From assembly GCA_902580215.1 (NCBI GenBank), contig CACHJT010000002.1, positions 1-64,000 of the forward strand: a stretch of 64,000 nucleotides of DNA, read 5' to 3'. The notes beneath the pieces were generated by a model. That model did no database searches, was not told the DNA's origin, and was given only the letters and a program-made list of their open reading frames with translations. The translations under genes were made by a program, and so were the position numbers. The DNA comes from an uncultured Candidatus Actinomarina sp. (lineage in GTDB: Bacteria > Actinomycetota > Acidimicrobiia > Actinomarinales > Actinomarinaceae). This document shows, in pieces, positions 9,854 to 18,495 of this stretch. Position 1 is the stretch's first letter. Each line of letters begins with the position of its first letter.

Positions 9854-11152
9854 ATGGCTCAAGAAGAAATAGTTAAGTTATTATCTGAAATGGTAGAGAT
9901 AAAATCTATCAGCTCTGACAAAAACCATAGAGATGATGTTGATGCTTCAGCACAATTTGTACAAAACTTATTTGCAGATCTGGGATTAAACACTCAAGTT
10001 ATCAAGGTTGCAGGAGGAATGCCAGCTGTTGTAGCTCACACAGAAATTGACCCCTCTAAAAAAACCGTTCTTCTTTACGCTCACCATGATGTACAACCAG
10101 TAGGGGATGTAGATTTGTGGGACACTGAACCATTTGACCCTGTAGTAAAAGATGGAAGACTTTATGGCAGAGGTTCAGGTGATAACAAATCAGGAGTAGT
10201 TGTCCATTACAATGTTGTAAAACAACTCTTAAGCGATTTACCAGTAAATATCAAAATTTTTATTGAGGGAGAAGAAGAAATTGGATCTCCTACAATGTCA
10301 GACTTTATTGAACAGAATAGAGAAGCTTTAGAAGCTGACGTCATTGTTATTGCTGATTCAGGAAACGTAAAAATTGGCGTTCCAACTATTACGACCACAT
10401 TAAGAGGCCTAGTTGATGCAATTATTGAAGTTGATCAACCAATGAGACCGATACATTCTGGCGTTGGCGGAGGGGTTGTTCCCGATGCTTTTATGGTGTT
10501 AAGTAGAGTTATTGCCTCATTCCACAATGAAAAAGGAGAACTTATGATCGAAGGTTTAACTCCTACAGATATGCAGGTAACTGAGCTAGAAGAATCGTTT
10601 TTGAAAAAAATGCTTGGATCAGATGAAATAAACCTCTTTGATACAGAAAGTATCTCAAAAAGACTCTGGTTAGAGCCAGCATTAGATGTTCTAGCTATTG
10701 ATGCACCTCCTGTTAAGGACGCAGTAAATTTAGTTATTCCTAAAGCAAGTGCAAAAATCAGTTTAAGACTTCCCCCTACTGAAGACCCAGAGCATGCTAT
10801 GAAAATGCTTGAAGAGCATGTAATGAGAAACATTCCATGGAATGCTTCTGTTAAATTTATTCCAAACTCCAAAGGATCGGGTGTAGTTGCAGATCCTAAT
10901 AAACCATTTACAACAGAATTAGTTAACAGTTTTAATTCAATCTGGGAAAATGAGACTGCTTACATTGGTGTTGGTGGCTCTATTCCTTTTGCAAATGATT
11001 TTGTTAGAGAGTTTCCTAATGCAGAATTGGTACTAGTTGGCGCTGCTGATGAAGAACTAGGAAATGCACATGCACCAAATGAAAGTGTCCAAATTGACCA
11101 TATTGAAATGCTCATAGAAAGTCTCGTACAAACTTTAAAAAATATTTCTTAA
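9854..11152 (+). CDS. M20 family metallopeptidase / dipeptidase
   Basis: YAHHDVQPVGD, GRGSGDNKSG, EGEEEIGS motifs. Confidence 0.92.
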   Translation: MAQEEIVKLLSEMVEIKSISSDKNHRDDVDASAQFVQNLFADLGLNTQVIKVAGGMPAVVAHTEIDPSKKTVLLYAHHDVQPVGDVDLWDTEPFDPVVKDGRLYGRGSGDNKSGVVVHYNVVKQLLSDLPVNIKIFIEGEEEIGSPTMSDFIEQNREALEADVIVIADSGNVKIGVPTITTTLRGLVDAIIEVDQPMRPIHSGVGGGVVPDAFMVLSRVIASFHNEKGELMIEGLTPTDMQVTELEESFLKKMLGSDEINLFDTESISKRLWLEPALDVLAIDAPPVKDAVNLVIPKASAKISLRLPPTEDPEHAMKMLEEHVMRNIPWNASVKFIPNSKGSGVVADPNKPFTTELVNSFNSIWENETAYIGVGGSIPFANDFVREFPNAELVLVGAADEELGNAHAPNESVQIDHIEMLIESLVQTLKNIS

Positions 11153-11157
11153 TTTTT

Positions 11158-12189
11158 ATGGAAATAGGTATAGATTCATTTGCAAAAAAAACTCAAACTA
11201 ATGAAGGTGGTACTGTTCAGGACGATGCTCGTGCTATGTCTGAGCTAATTGAGAGAATAGTCCATGCAGACAAAGTAGGTTTAGATGTTTTTGGTCTCGG
11301 AGAACACCACAGAGAAGAGTTTTTAGACTCGGCTGCACATAATATTCTTGCAGCTGCAGCAGCAAAGACAGAAAACATTAGGCTAACCAGTGCAGTTGCT
11401 GTAATAAGCGCAATGGATCCAGTAAGGTTGTTTCAAAACTATGCAACATTAGATTTAATTTCAAATGGAAGAGCAGAGATTGTCGCGGGAAGAGGCTCAT
11501 TCACAGAAGCGTTTCCTCTTTTTGGTTTAGATTTTAATGATTATGACGACCTCTATGCCGAAAAGCTTGACCTTCTGTTAAGAATTAGGGATGAAAACAA
11601 AGTTACTTGGTCTGGAAAATTTAGACCTCCTCTAGAAAATCAGACTGTGTATCCAAGACCATTGCAAGAAAAACTGCCCGTATGGGTTGGAGTTGGTGGA
11701 ACACCAGCATCTTTTGTAAGAGCAGGAACTCTTGGTCTTCCTTTAATGGTTGCTGTTATAGGTGGAGAAACTCATAGATTTAGACCACTAATTGATCTAT
11801 ATTATGAAGCTGCAGAAAAAGCAGGCCATGATAAAACCTCTCTAAAAGTTGGTCTTCATTCACTCGGATTTGTAGCAAACTCAAAAGAGGAAGCTATTGA
11901 AAGGTATTATCCAGGATATAGAATTTGGTTCAATCAAATTGGAAAAGAGCGTGGCTGGCCACCAGTTACTATGGAGAGGTTCGAGCAACAAATCGGCGAC
12001 TTGGGTGCATATGTTATTGGTGGACCAGAGGAAGTAGCAGAAAAATTAGTTAGACATAGTGAAGCTTTAGGAGGCTTATCTCGTTTTACTTTTCAGATAG
12101 ATAACGCAGGTCTCACACATGAAGATTTAATGGAAACTTATACATTAATTGGAGAAAAAGTAAAACCTTTAGTTTTAGACAGACTCTAA
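11158..12189 (+). CDS. LLM-class flavin-dependent oxidoreductase
   Basis: Luciferase-like: FGLGEHHREEF, LISNGRAEIVAGRGSFTEAF, PVWVGVGGTPAS. Confidence 0.88.
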   Translation: MEIGIDSFAKKTQTNEGGTVQDDARAMSELIERIVHADKVGLDVFGLGEHHREEFLDSAAHNILAAAAAKTENIRLTSAVAVISAMDPVRLFQNYATLDLISNGRAEIVAGRGSFTEAFPLFGLDFNDYDDLYAEKLDLLLRIRDENKVTWSGKFRPPLENQTVYPRPLQEKLPVWVGVGGTPASFVRAGTLGLPLMVAVIGGETHRFRPLIDLYYEAAEKAGHDKTSLKVGLHSLGFVANSKEEAIERYYPGYRIWFNQIGKERGWPPVTMERFEQQIGDLGAYVIGGPEEVAEKLVRHSEALGGLSRFTFQIDNAGLTHEDLMETYTLIGEKVKPLVLDRL

Positions 12190-12801
12190 ATAATCAGGTA
12201 GATCAATATCAGCAGAATGATTTTTATCAACTTCTGGTGTTACAAATTTAGTTTCTACAGGTACTACTCCTGACCAAATTGGAAGGGTTTTATCTGACTC
12301 TTCTTCTTTAGGCATACCAGTGCGCTGTTTTAGTGAAAATTCATCAATTGTAAATTCAAGCATTGCAGTTTGCAGCCATTCATTTTTTGTAGGCTTTCTT
12401 GCATCTTCAAACCTTCCTTTAAAAAATCTATCAACCATATTTTCAAAAGCAGCATACATAACTGTTTCATCACTAATTCTTTTAGTATTACCAAACACAA
12501 CTGCTGACTGATAATTCATAGAAGAATGGAAAAGACTTTTAGATAAAACTATTCCATGAACATCTGTTGCAGACAACGTTACATTTGAATTATTTGACAA
12601 TTCTTTAGTAATTCTTGAGCCAACAGCAGCATGAAGATAAATTTTTTCATTATAAATTGCATGTAGCATTGGAATAGAAAACACAGTTCCTTTCTGGTTA
12701 AACGACACAGTTACAAAATATGTTTTGTTCAAGAATGAAAAAAGTTCATTTAGGTCATATGAAGCACGTTCTTTTAATCTTCTTACTTTAGATTTATCCA
12801 C
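12175..12801 (-). CDS. Pyridoxamine 5'-phosphate oxidase family protein (NimA-like)
   Basis: PMLHAIYNEKIYLHAAVGSR...; C-terminal LEFTIDEFSLKQRTGMP and WSGVVPV. Confidence 0.75.
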   Translation of the reverse strand: MDKSKVRRLKERASYDLNELFSFLNKTYFVTVSFNQKGTVFSIPMLHAIYNEKIYLHAAVGSRITKELSNNSNVTLSATDVHGIVLSKSLFHSSMNYQSAVVFGNTKRISDETVMYAAFENMVDRFFKGRFEDARKPTKNEWLQTAMLEFTIDEFSLKQRTGMPKEEESDKTLPIWSGVVPVETKFVTPEVDKNHSADIDLPDYLESV

Positions 12802-12954
12802 ACTTAAATAGTAAACAAATTGTTAACGGAAGCTATAAAATTTTGTATTTTTAATACATCGACAAAGTTTACTTATTAGAATTGCCTTGTAATTTAAGGA
12901 AGTTAAATTGCATCACAATTAAATAAAGGGAGCTTATGGAAGGTAGGTTAACTT

Positions 12955-13518
12955 ATGAAAAAATTTTTCACACAGCCAATTGGTGATTTAGCTCGACAAA
13001 ATGCGCTAACTTTTTTAGTAATTAATTTGGTTGGTATCGGAGTCGAGTTATCAGGGTCAACAGCTTTAGATGCAGTTGATAATTTGTTTAGCTTTATATG
13101 GGGATTTTCACTAATCTCTATTATTATTGCTGGCTATTATCTTGCAGAAGGCTATGTTCCAGAATATTGGAAAATGGCAACAACTATATTAGCTACAGTT
13201 ATTATTTTTGGTACTTTTCTTGAAATTACTGAACTTGAAGATGGTTTTTTACCAATTTACTTTTTTTGGGCATTTAACTCATTAATTTATGGATTAACTT
13301 TAAGAGGAAGTGGTATCTTTCGCCCAATTTATGAATACCTAACCATCTTTGGTGCGTTAATCATAACTATTGGAACTTCAGCAGATTTATTTTTTGACTA
13401 TGAGCTTCCAGAAGCAGTACAGATAGTAGGGCTTTTTGGATGGTTGTCTTTGGTAGTTGGAACAAGTGTAGGTAACTACTTTGCTTGGGGTGATAAAGCT
13501 GCCTCAAGCGCAGAATAA
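12955..13518 (+). CDS. Uncharacterised multi-pass membrane protein A1
   Basis: About 6 hydrophobic segments; shares FFDYELPEA motif and layout with the next gene. Confidence 0.75.
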   Translation: MKKFFTQPIGDLARQNALTFLVINLVGIGVELSGSTALDAVDNLFSFIWGFSLISIIIAGYYLAEGYVPEYWKMATTILATVIIFGTFLEITELEDGFLPIYFFWAFNSLIYGLTLRGSGIFRPIYEYLTIFGALIITIGTSADLFFDYELPEAVQIVGLFGWLSLVVGTSVGNYFAWGDKAASSAE

Positions 13519-13535
13519 AAGAAAGGAAATAAATT

Positions 13536-14075
13536 ATGAAATCATTTTTTGCATCAACAGATAAAGAAAATGCACAACAGGCAGGTTACTTATTTCTAAT
13601 AGTTAATATTTTAGGATTTGTAACTACAGGATTAATGGGAATGGAAGCTCCTCCTGGAGAAAAATTAGTAAATTTCTTCTGGGGTTTAAGCCTAGCTGGT
13701 GTTTTTCTAACCATTAAACCATTGCTTGGTGACAATGTACCAGAAAATTGGAGAGAGGGAACAACCTTTCTTGCTGCAGCGATCTTTACCGCTAACACTT
13801 TACTATTAGGAAGTGATGGAAATGAATTTGCTCCATTTTTCTTCTTTATATGTTTAAATATGATTGCTTTATATGCGGTATCAGAAGGTGTAATTGGTAA
13901 TATTTATCGATACAGCCTCTTAGTGGGTGGAGCCATTGGAATGGTAATCTCAGGTGCTGGCGCATTTTTTGACTACGAGTTACCAGAAGCATTAATGCCG
14001 ATTGGATTAGTCATTTGGCTTGCATTCATTTTAGGCCTAGGTGTTGGACCATTGCTAGCATGGCGAGATAGATAA
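13536..14075 (+). CDS. Uncharacterised multi-pass membrane protein A2 (paralogue of A1)
   Basis: FFDYELPEALMPIGLVIWLAF aligns with A1 FFDYELPEAVQIVGLFGWLSL. Confidence 0.75.
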   Translation: MKSFFASTDKENAQQAGYLFLIVNILGFVTTGLMGMEAPPGEKLVNFFWGLSLAGVFLTIKPLLGDNVPENWREGTTFLAAAIFTANTLLLGSDGNEFAPFFFFICLNMIALYAVSEGVIGNIYRYSLLVGGAIGMVISGAGAFFDYELPEALMPIGLVIWLAFILGLGVGPLLAWRDR

Positions 14076-14716
14076 TGTATGTAAGACTAGGATTAGCTAA
14101 CCCTAAAGAAGGGATGACAGAAGACGCCTTAAATTACTTTAGGGATGTAGCAATACCTGTATACGATCAAGTAAGTGGACTTCTTGGTGCTGCAGCTTGC
14201 ATTAATAATGCTGGCCAGCTTATGGCATGGACTACTTGGGCGAACAATGAAGCAAAAGAAGCTGCAATGTCAGAGTTTCAACAAAACCTTTCAGGATTAG
14301 CCGATTTCATTACAGAGCCTCCAACAATACTTGAAGGGCCAATGGTTGCAGGACAACAATACATTATGGTTCCAAAAGATGGTGAAGAACCATTTTTTGC
14401 AAGATTTGTATTAGGCGGTGGAACTCAAGAAGGTAAAACTTATGATGATGTTGCAGAGTTTATGACAAACACTGTTTATCCCGCATATGAAAATGTTGAT
14501 GGCATATTTGCTACTGCCGCATGCAAAGTTGACGACAACAGTGGTTTTAGTTTCAATTTTTGGATTAGTCATGATGCTGCACATGCAGCATCTGATGTAA
14601 TTGCAGATGTTGTACAAGATGCAGTTACAAATCTAATTAAAGAAGCACCTCAAGAATTAACAGGAGAATGCAACGTTTGGAAAAACTATGTTGATTTTCC
14701 TGTAGGAAAAATATAG
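14075..14716 (+). CDS. Internally duplicated ABM-like (dimeric alpha/beta barrel-type) protein B1
   Basis: Two similar halves: ALNYFRDVAIPVYDQVSGLLGAAACI... and VAEFMTNTVYPAYENVDGIFATAACK... Confidence 0.65.
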   Translation: MYVRLGLANPKEGMTEDALNYFRDVAIPVYDQVSGLLGAAACINNAGQLMAWTTWANNEAKEAAMSEFQQNLSGLADFITEPPTILEGPMVAGQQYIMVPKDGEEPFFARFVLGGGTQEGKTYDDVAEFMTNTVYPAYENVDGIFATAACKVDDNSGFSFNFWISHDAAHAASDVIADVVQDAVTNLIKEAPQELTGECNVWKNYVDFPVGKI

Positions 14717-14726
14717 AAAGGAAATT

Positions 14727-15344
14727 ATGTTAACTAGTAAAGAAGCTCAACTTGGTAGTTTAATGGCAAGAATTGCTGCATTGGGAACCATTGTTGTATT
14801 TGCAGTTCAAGCATTGCTTATTGGACCAGATCAGGTTGGCTATAGTACTCAGTACGGAGCTATTGTAGATATAGTTTCATTTGTTCAAACTTTTGGAATT
14901 TTGTTTACAATTTCGTTAACTCAAAAATTATTTGGAGACAACAATCCATACTTTAGGATTGTCAGTGCAATACTATTTGTTGCTGCAGTAATTCAACTAA
15001 CAGGATCACTGTCATCAACAGGTAATGCAAACAGTGTCTTTGACTCTGTTTTATCGCCAGACCAAGCAAATGCTGTTGCAAATAATGGACAGCTTGTCAC
15101 ATTCCTCTTATATGGAATATGGGCCTTATGTTTAATAAGTGCTGATGTAAATAATCGTGTTCCATCGTGGGGAAGAATGTCAGGACAAGGCGCTGCTTAC
15201 CTTGTGATAGCTGTTCAAATTGGAGCATTGTTTGGTTTGATACCACTAGCTGCTTTTGTTCCAGTATTCATACTTGGAGGAGTAGTTCTTTTCCCTGTTT
15301 TTGTATATGGAATAAGCATTGCATTTAGTGGAGCAGGTGAGTAG
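14727..15344 (+). CDS. Uncharacterised multi-pass membrane protein C
   Basis: About 6 hydrophobic segments, 205 aa, same operon. Confidence 0.7.
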   Translation: MLTSKEAQLGSLMARIAALGTIVVFAVQALLIGPDQVGYSTQYGAIVDIVSFVQTFGILFTISLTQKLFGDNNPYFRIVSAILFVAAVIQLTGSLSSTGNANSVFDSVLSPDQANAVANNGQLVTFLLYGIWALCLISADVNNRVPSWGRMSGQGAAYLVIAVQIGALFGLIPLAAFVPVFILGGVVLFPVFVYGISIAFSGAGE

Positions 15345-15347
15345 ATC

Positions 15348-15983
15348 GTGTATTTTAGAATAACAATACCTTCTCTACAAGACGGAAAAAAAGATGAAGC
15401 AATTTCTTTTGTTAAAGAAAATGTAATGCCAGAGTTTGATGGCACACCTGGACTTCTAACAATGATGGCAGCTATTACAGGTGAGACTTCTGGTATTAAT
15501 ATGGCTGCTTATGAAAGTAAAGAAGCTGTAGAAGCAGTAGAAGAAAAAATACAAGGAGTATTGTCAGAAGCAGCTGGCATGATGGCAGCACCTCCTGTAG
15601 TTTACCAAGGTGATGCAGTTTACGGCAAGGTCTACCAGACCATGGCCAAAGAAAGCACAAGACCAAGCTATTTAAGGCTGGTTGTTGGTGTTGCGAAAGA
15701 CACAGATGCAGTCTTAAGCTTTCTCAAAGAAAAAGTGGAACCAATCTATGAAGAGTCAGAAGGCCTTCAAGTAACAGGAGCTATTTTTGATGGAAGCAGC
15801 GCAATTAGCTGGAACTTTTGGGATTCTGAAGAGGACATGAATTCAGCTGTTGAAAAACTACAAGCAGTGTTGGACAGCGAATCAGAGACCGAACTGTTTG
15901 ATGGAAGCACTATAGCGTATATGGGACCTGTTTATGCAGGCAAGTTGTTTATAGATTTTAATGAAGGAGACACTCCAACATAA
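15348..15983 (+). CDS. Internally duplicated ABM-like protein B2 (paralogue of B1)
   Basis: AISFVKENVMPEFDGTPGLLTMMAAI / VLSFLKEKVEPIYEESEGLQVTGAIF; GTG start likely. Confidence 0.65.
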   Translation: MYFRITIPSLQDGKKDEAISFVKENVMPEFDGTPGLLTMMAAITGETSGINMAAYESKEAVEAVEEKIQGVLSEAAGMMAAPPVVYQGDAVYGKVYQTMAKESTRPSYLRLVVGVAKDTDAVLSFLKEKVEPIYEESEGLQVTGAIFDGSSAISWNFWDSEEDMNSAVEKLQAVLDSESETELFDGSTIAYMGPVYAGKLFIDFNEGDTPT

Positions 15984-16008
15984 ATCTTTGTGAATAGATA
16001 ACGCATAG

Positions 16009-16044
16009 AAAAAAAGGGATTTTTAAAAAAAATCCCTTTTTTTT
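16009..16044 (+). terminator. Intrinsic terminator after the five-gene cluster
   Basis: AAAAAAAGGGATTTTT...AAAATCCCTTTTTTTT inverted repeat with T-run. Confidence 0.75.
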
Positions 16045-16070
16045 ATATTGAAAATATTTAGCATATTTCT

Positions 16071-16196
16071 ATGTTTAGAAAAATAACTCCAACAAGAGTG
16101 ATTTTAATTTTACTGCTTTTGTACATACTTTTTTCAGAAGATGATACGGCAAGAAGATTTAAACAACTTCCTGAACTATTGTTAAATTATTTTTAA
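16071..16196 (+). CDS. Possible 41-aa single-pass membrane micro-protein
   Basis: MFRKITPTRVILILLLLYILFSEDDTARRFKQLPELLLNYF; no obvious Shine-Dalgarno. Confidence 0.35.
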   Translation: MFRKITPTRVILILLLLYILFSEDDTARRFKQLPELLLNYF

Positions 16197-16205
16197 AATG
16201 AATTT

Positions 16206-16583
16206 ATGAATCTTAAAGATTTCACTGGTGTTGAATATATAAATCTTATAACTTATAAAAGAGATAAAACACCTATCACAACTCCAGTATGGGTTGCAGA
16301 TTTTTCTAATTCACTAGTTATAACAACAAGTCAAAATGCAGGAAAAGTGAAGAGGGTTAGAAACAATGGCCAAGCAACAATTTACATTACTAACCAAAGT
16401 GGTTCTAAAAAGCTATCAGAAAGCATAGACTTAAAAGCATCACTCATAGAGGATGTAGATCTAAAAAAGCAGGCTGCAGATTTAATTAGAAAAAAATATG
16501 GAATGATGGCAAAAATGATTATGAAAGGACCCGATGAAAATAGGGCAATTATCAGATTAGAAGAAAAGGGAGGTGAAAAATGA
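16206..16583 (+). CDS. PPOX-class (probably F420-dependent) oxidoreductase
   Basis: YINLITYKRDKTPITTPVWVADFSNSLVITTSQNAGKVKRVRNN. Confidence 0.8.
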   Translation: MNLKDFTGVEYINLITYKRDKTPITTPVWVADFSNSLVITTSQNAGKVKRVRNNGQATIYITNQSGSKKLSESIDLKASLIEDVDLKKQAADLIRKKYGMMAKMIMKGPDENRAIIRLEEKGGEK

Positions 16584-16618
16584 TGTGTCCTGAATGCGGA
16601 TGTGAAGACGAAAGTTAA
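16580..16618 (+). CDS. 12-aa Cys-rich micro-peptide MMCPECGCEDES
   Basis: GGGAGGTGA Shine-Dalgarno a few nt before ATGATG; ATGA overlap with the PPOX gene; CxxCGC motif. Confidence 0.55.
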   Translation: MMCPECGCEDES

Positions 16619-18483
16619 GTTAAATTATCTTTGTGCCATTTTATGACGTGATCAAATCTTTGTTTTCTGTGATTTGGCGTTCCAGATCTAGAAAGTTCAT
16701 GACTTTCACCTGGAAATCTTAGCATTGCTGTTTTCACACCTCTTCTTTTAAGGTTAGAAAATAACTGCTCCGCTTGCTCTATTGGACACCTGTAGTCTTC
16801 TTGTGAGTGAAGAATGAGGGTAGGAGTTTTAATATTTGATGCATAAGTGATAGGACTTTTTTTTCTGTATAAATTTATATTTTTATCCATATCATCGAGC
16901 AAATACATCTCAGGAAAACCTATTCCTATATCTGATGTTCCAACCATTGTTTCCCAATTGAGAAGCGCTCTTTCAACAATTGCAGATTTAAACATACTCG
17001 GATGATGACTAATAATCCAAGACGTCATGAAACCACCATATGAGCCGCCCATAATTCCGTCATTTTTATTTGTAATACCCATTATTTTTTTCATACTTTT
17101 AAATGAAGTAATAACATCGTGCATATCAGTTACACCCCATTTATTTCCACAAACGTCTCTTAAGAAATCGTGACCCCTTCCACTTGACCCTCTTGGGTTA
17201 CAAGCAATAACATTAAAACCAGCCGAAGCATAAGTTTGAAACTCATCAAAAAAGGTAAATGCATACTGGCTTGCAGGTCCACCGTGTATATTTAAGATTG
17301 TTGGCTTATCTTTACCTACAAAAATTCCCCAAGTATCTATCTCAGATTTTCCAGTATCAATTCTTTGATGTTGACAATCCCAAGTTTTAACTTTTTTAGT
17401 AAAAAATTCATTAGCTTTAGAAATTTTTGTAAGTTGACCATTATTCAACTCGTATATTTCATCAGGATTTGAAAATGAATTTGCTATTACGAACGTTTGT
17501 TCATTGTTAAAAGCAAAATCTTTAATGGTAACTTTTGAATTTATTAGATCTACATTGTTTGTTCCATCTCGTAGTAAAGTTTTTCCAGAATCTTCGTACA
17601 AGAAATAGAGGATAGCTTCATTCACTTCTGCTTTAACTATATTTCTATCAAATAAACGATACTTATAAGATACTTTTCCAGTGTTTGAAATTTTTAAAAC
17701 AGTAGTATTTGTAGGCCAGTCAAATCTTTTTCTCATGCCTACTGCATGAAGTCCATCTTCGTAATAGAAAAGATTTCCCATACTGCCTTGCGAATAAATT
17801 TCTTTAATTTTTGAACCCTCTATTGCTCCAATTTTCTCTTCTAGCATGGTTCCTTTAGAGTTGTACTGGTCAAAAGAAAGCACTAAACCTTTCTCTCCCT
17901 CCACCATTGATTCAATAGAAATAATATCTTTCGCATCACCATCAACAATTTTGGTAAATTTCTTAGTTTGAATGTTTACTTTATAGACGTGAGATCTTTT
18001 ATTGTAAATTATGCCTCTTGTATCAAATCGAAAAGGAAGGTTTTCATAGTACATAGGCTCGGAATTTTTATCTTCAATATTTTTAAACTCCTTACTCCAC
18101 TCACTTGTAATCACATACATTGACTTTCCATCTTTACTTAGTGAATAATTACTTATACCTCCTTCAACTTCAAAGATAGTATCTATAGACCGGCCTACTT
18201 GCATATGGATTGTTGATAAGGCTTTTTTTGATCTACTTTTATCTTGAACAGACCTATTTGTTTTTATATAAAAAACGGTATTTTCTTTATCCCCAAATTT
18301 TGGATTACTAAAGTTATTGTTACCTGTCTTAAAACTTTTCCACTGTCCATTACTTCTTTTCCATAGTTCACTTATATAGGTGTTTGTTTCAAAGTCCATT
18401 CGAGTGCTTTGTACCACTAAAGTGGTACCTTTCCCAACTAGGTTAGACAAGGTATTGAAAGAGTTTAAATCAGTAGGCTTCAT
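16615..18483 (-). CDS. S9 family prolyl oligopeptidase-like peptidase
   Basis: Beta-propeller N-terminus; HGGPASQY, GGSYGGFMTSW catalytic Ser, HSQEDYRCP, GESHELSRSG. Confidence 0.93.
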   Translation of the reverse strand: MKPTDLNSFNTLSNLVGKGTTLVVQSTRMDFETNTYISELWKRSNGQWKSFKTGNNNFSNPKFGDKENTVFYIKTNRSVQDKSRSKKALSTIHMQVGRSIDTIFEVEGGISNYSLSKDGKSMYVITSEWSKEFKNIEDKNSEPMYYENLPFRFDTRGIIYNKRSHVYKVNIQTKKFTKIVDGDAKDIISIESMVEGEKGLVLSFDQYNSKGTMLEEKIGAIEGSKIKEIYSQGSMGNLFYYEDGLHAVGMRKRFDWPTNTTVLKISNTGKVSYKYRLFDRNIVKAEVNEAILYFLYEDSGKTLLRDGTNNVDLINSKVTIKDFAFNNEQTFVIANSFSNPDEIYELNNGQLTKISKANEFFTKKVKTWDCQHQRIDTGKSEIDTWGIFVGKDKPTILNIHGGPASQYAFTFFDEFQTYASAGFNVIACNPRGSSGRGHDFLRDVCGNKWGVTDMHDVITSFKSMKKIMGITNKNDGIMGGSYGGFMTSWIISHHPSMFKSAIVERALLNWETMVGTSDIGIGFPEMYLLDDMDKNINLYRKKSPITYASNIKTPTLILHSQEDYRCPIEQAEQLFSNLKRRGVKTAMLRFPGESHELSRSGTPNHRKQRFDHVIKWHKDNLT

Positions 18484-18495
18484 GTATAACTAATT

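Noticed and set aside
10435-10872. 145-aa ORF antisense to the M20 peptidase (and similar long antisense ORFs, e.g. 37379-37792, 42625-43077, 49015-49416)
   Set aside because: Fully inside strongly supported genes on the opposite strand; low-complexity Ser/Leu-rich shadow translations.
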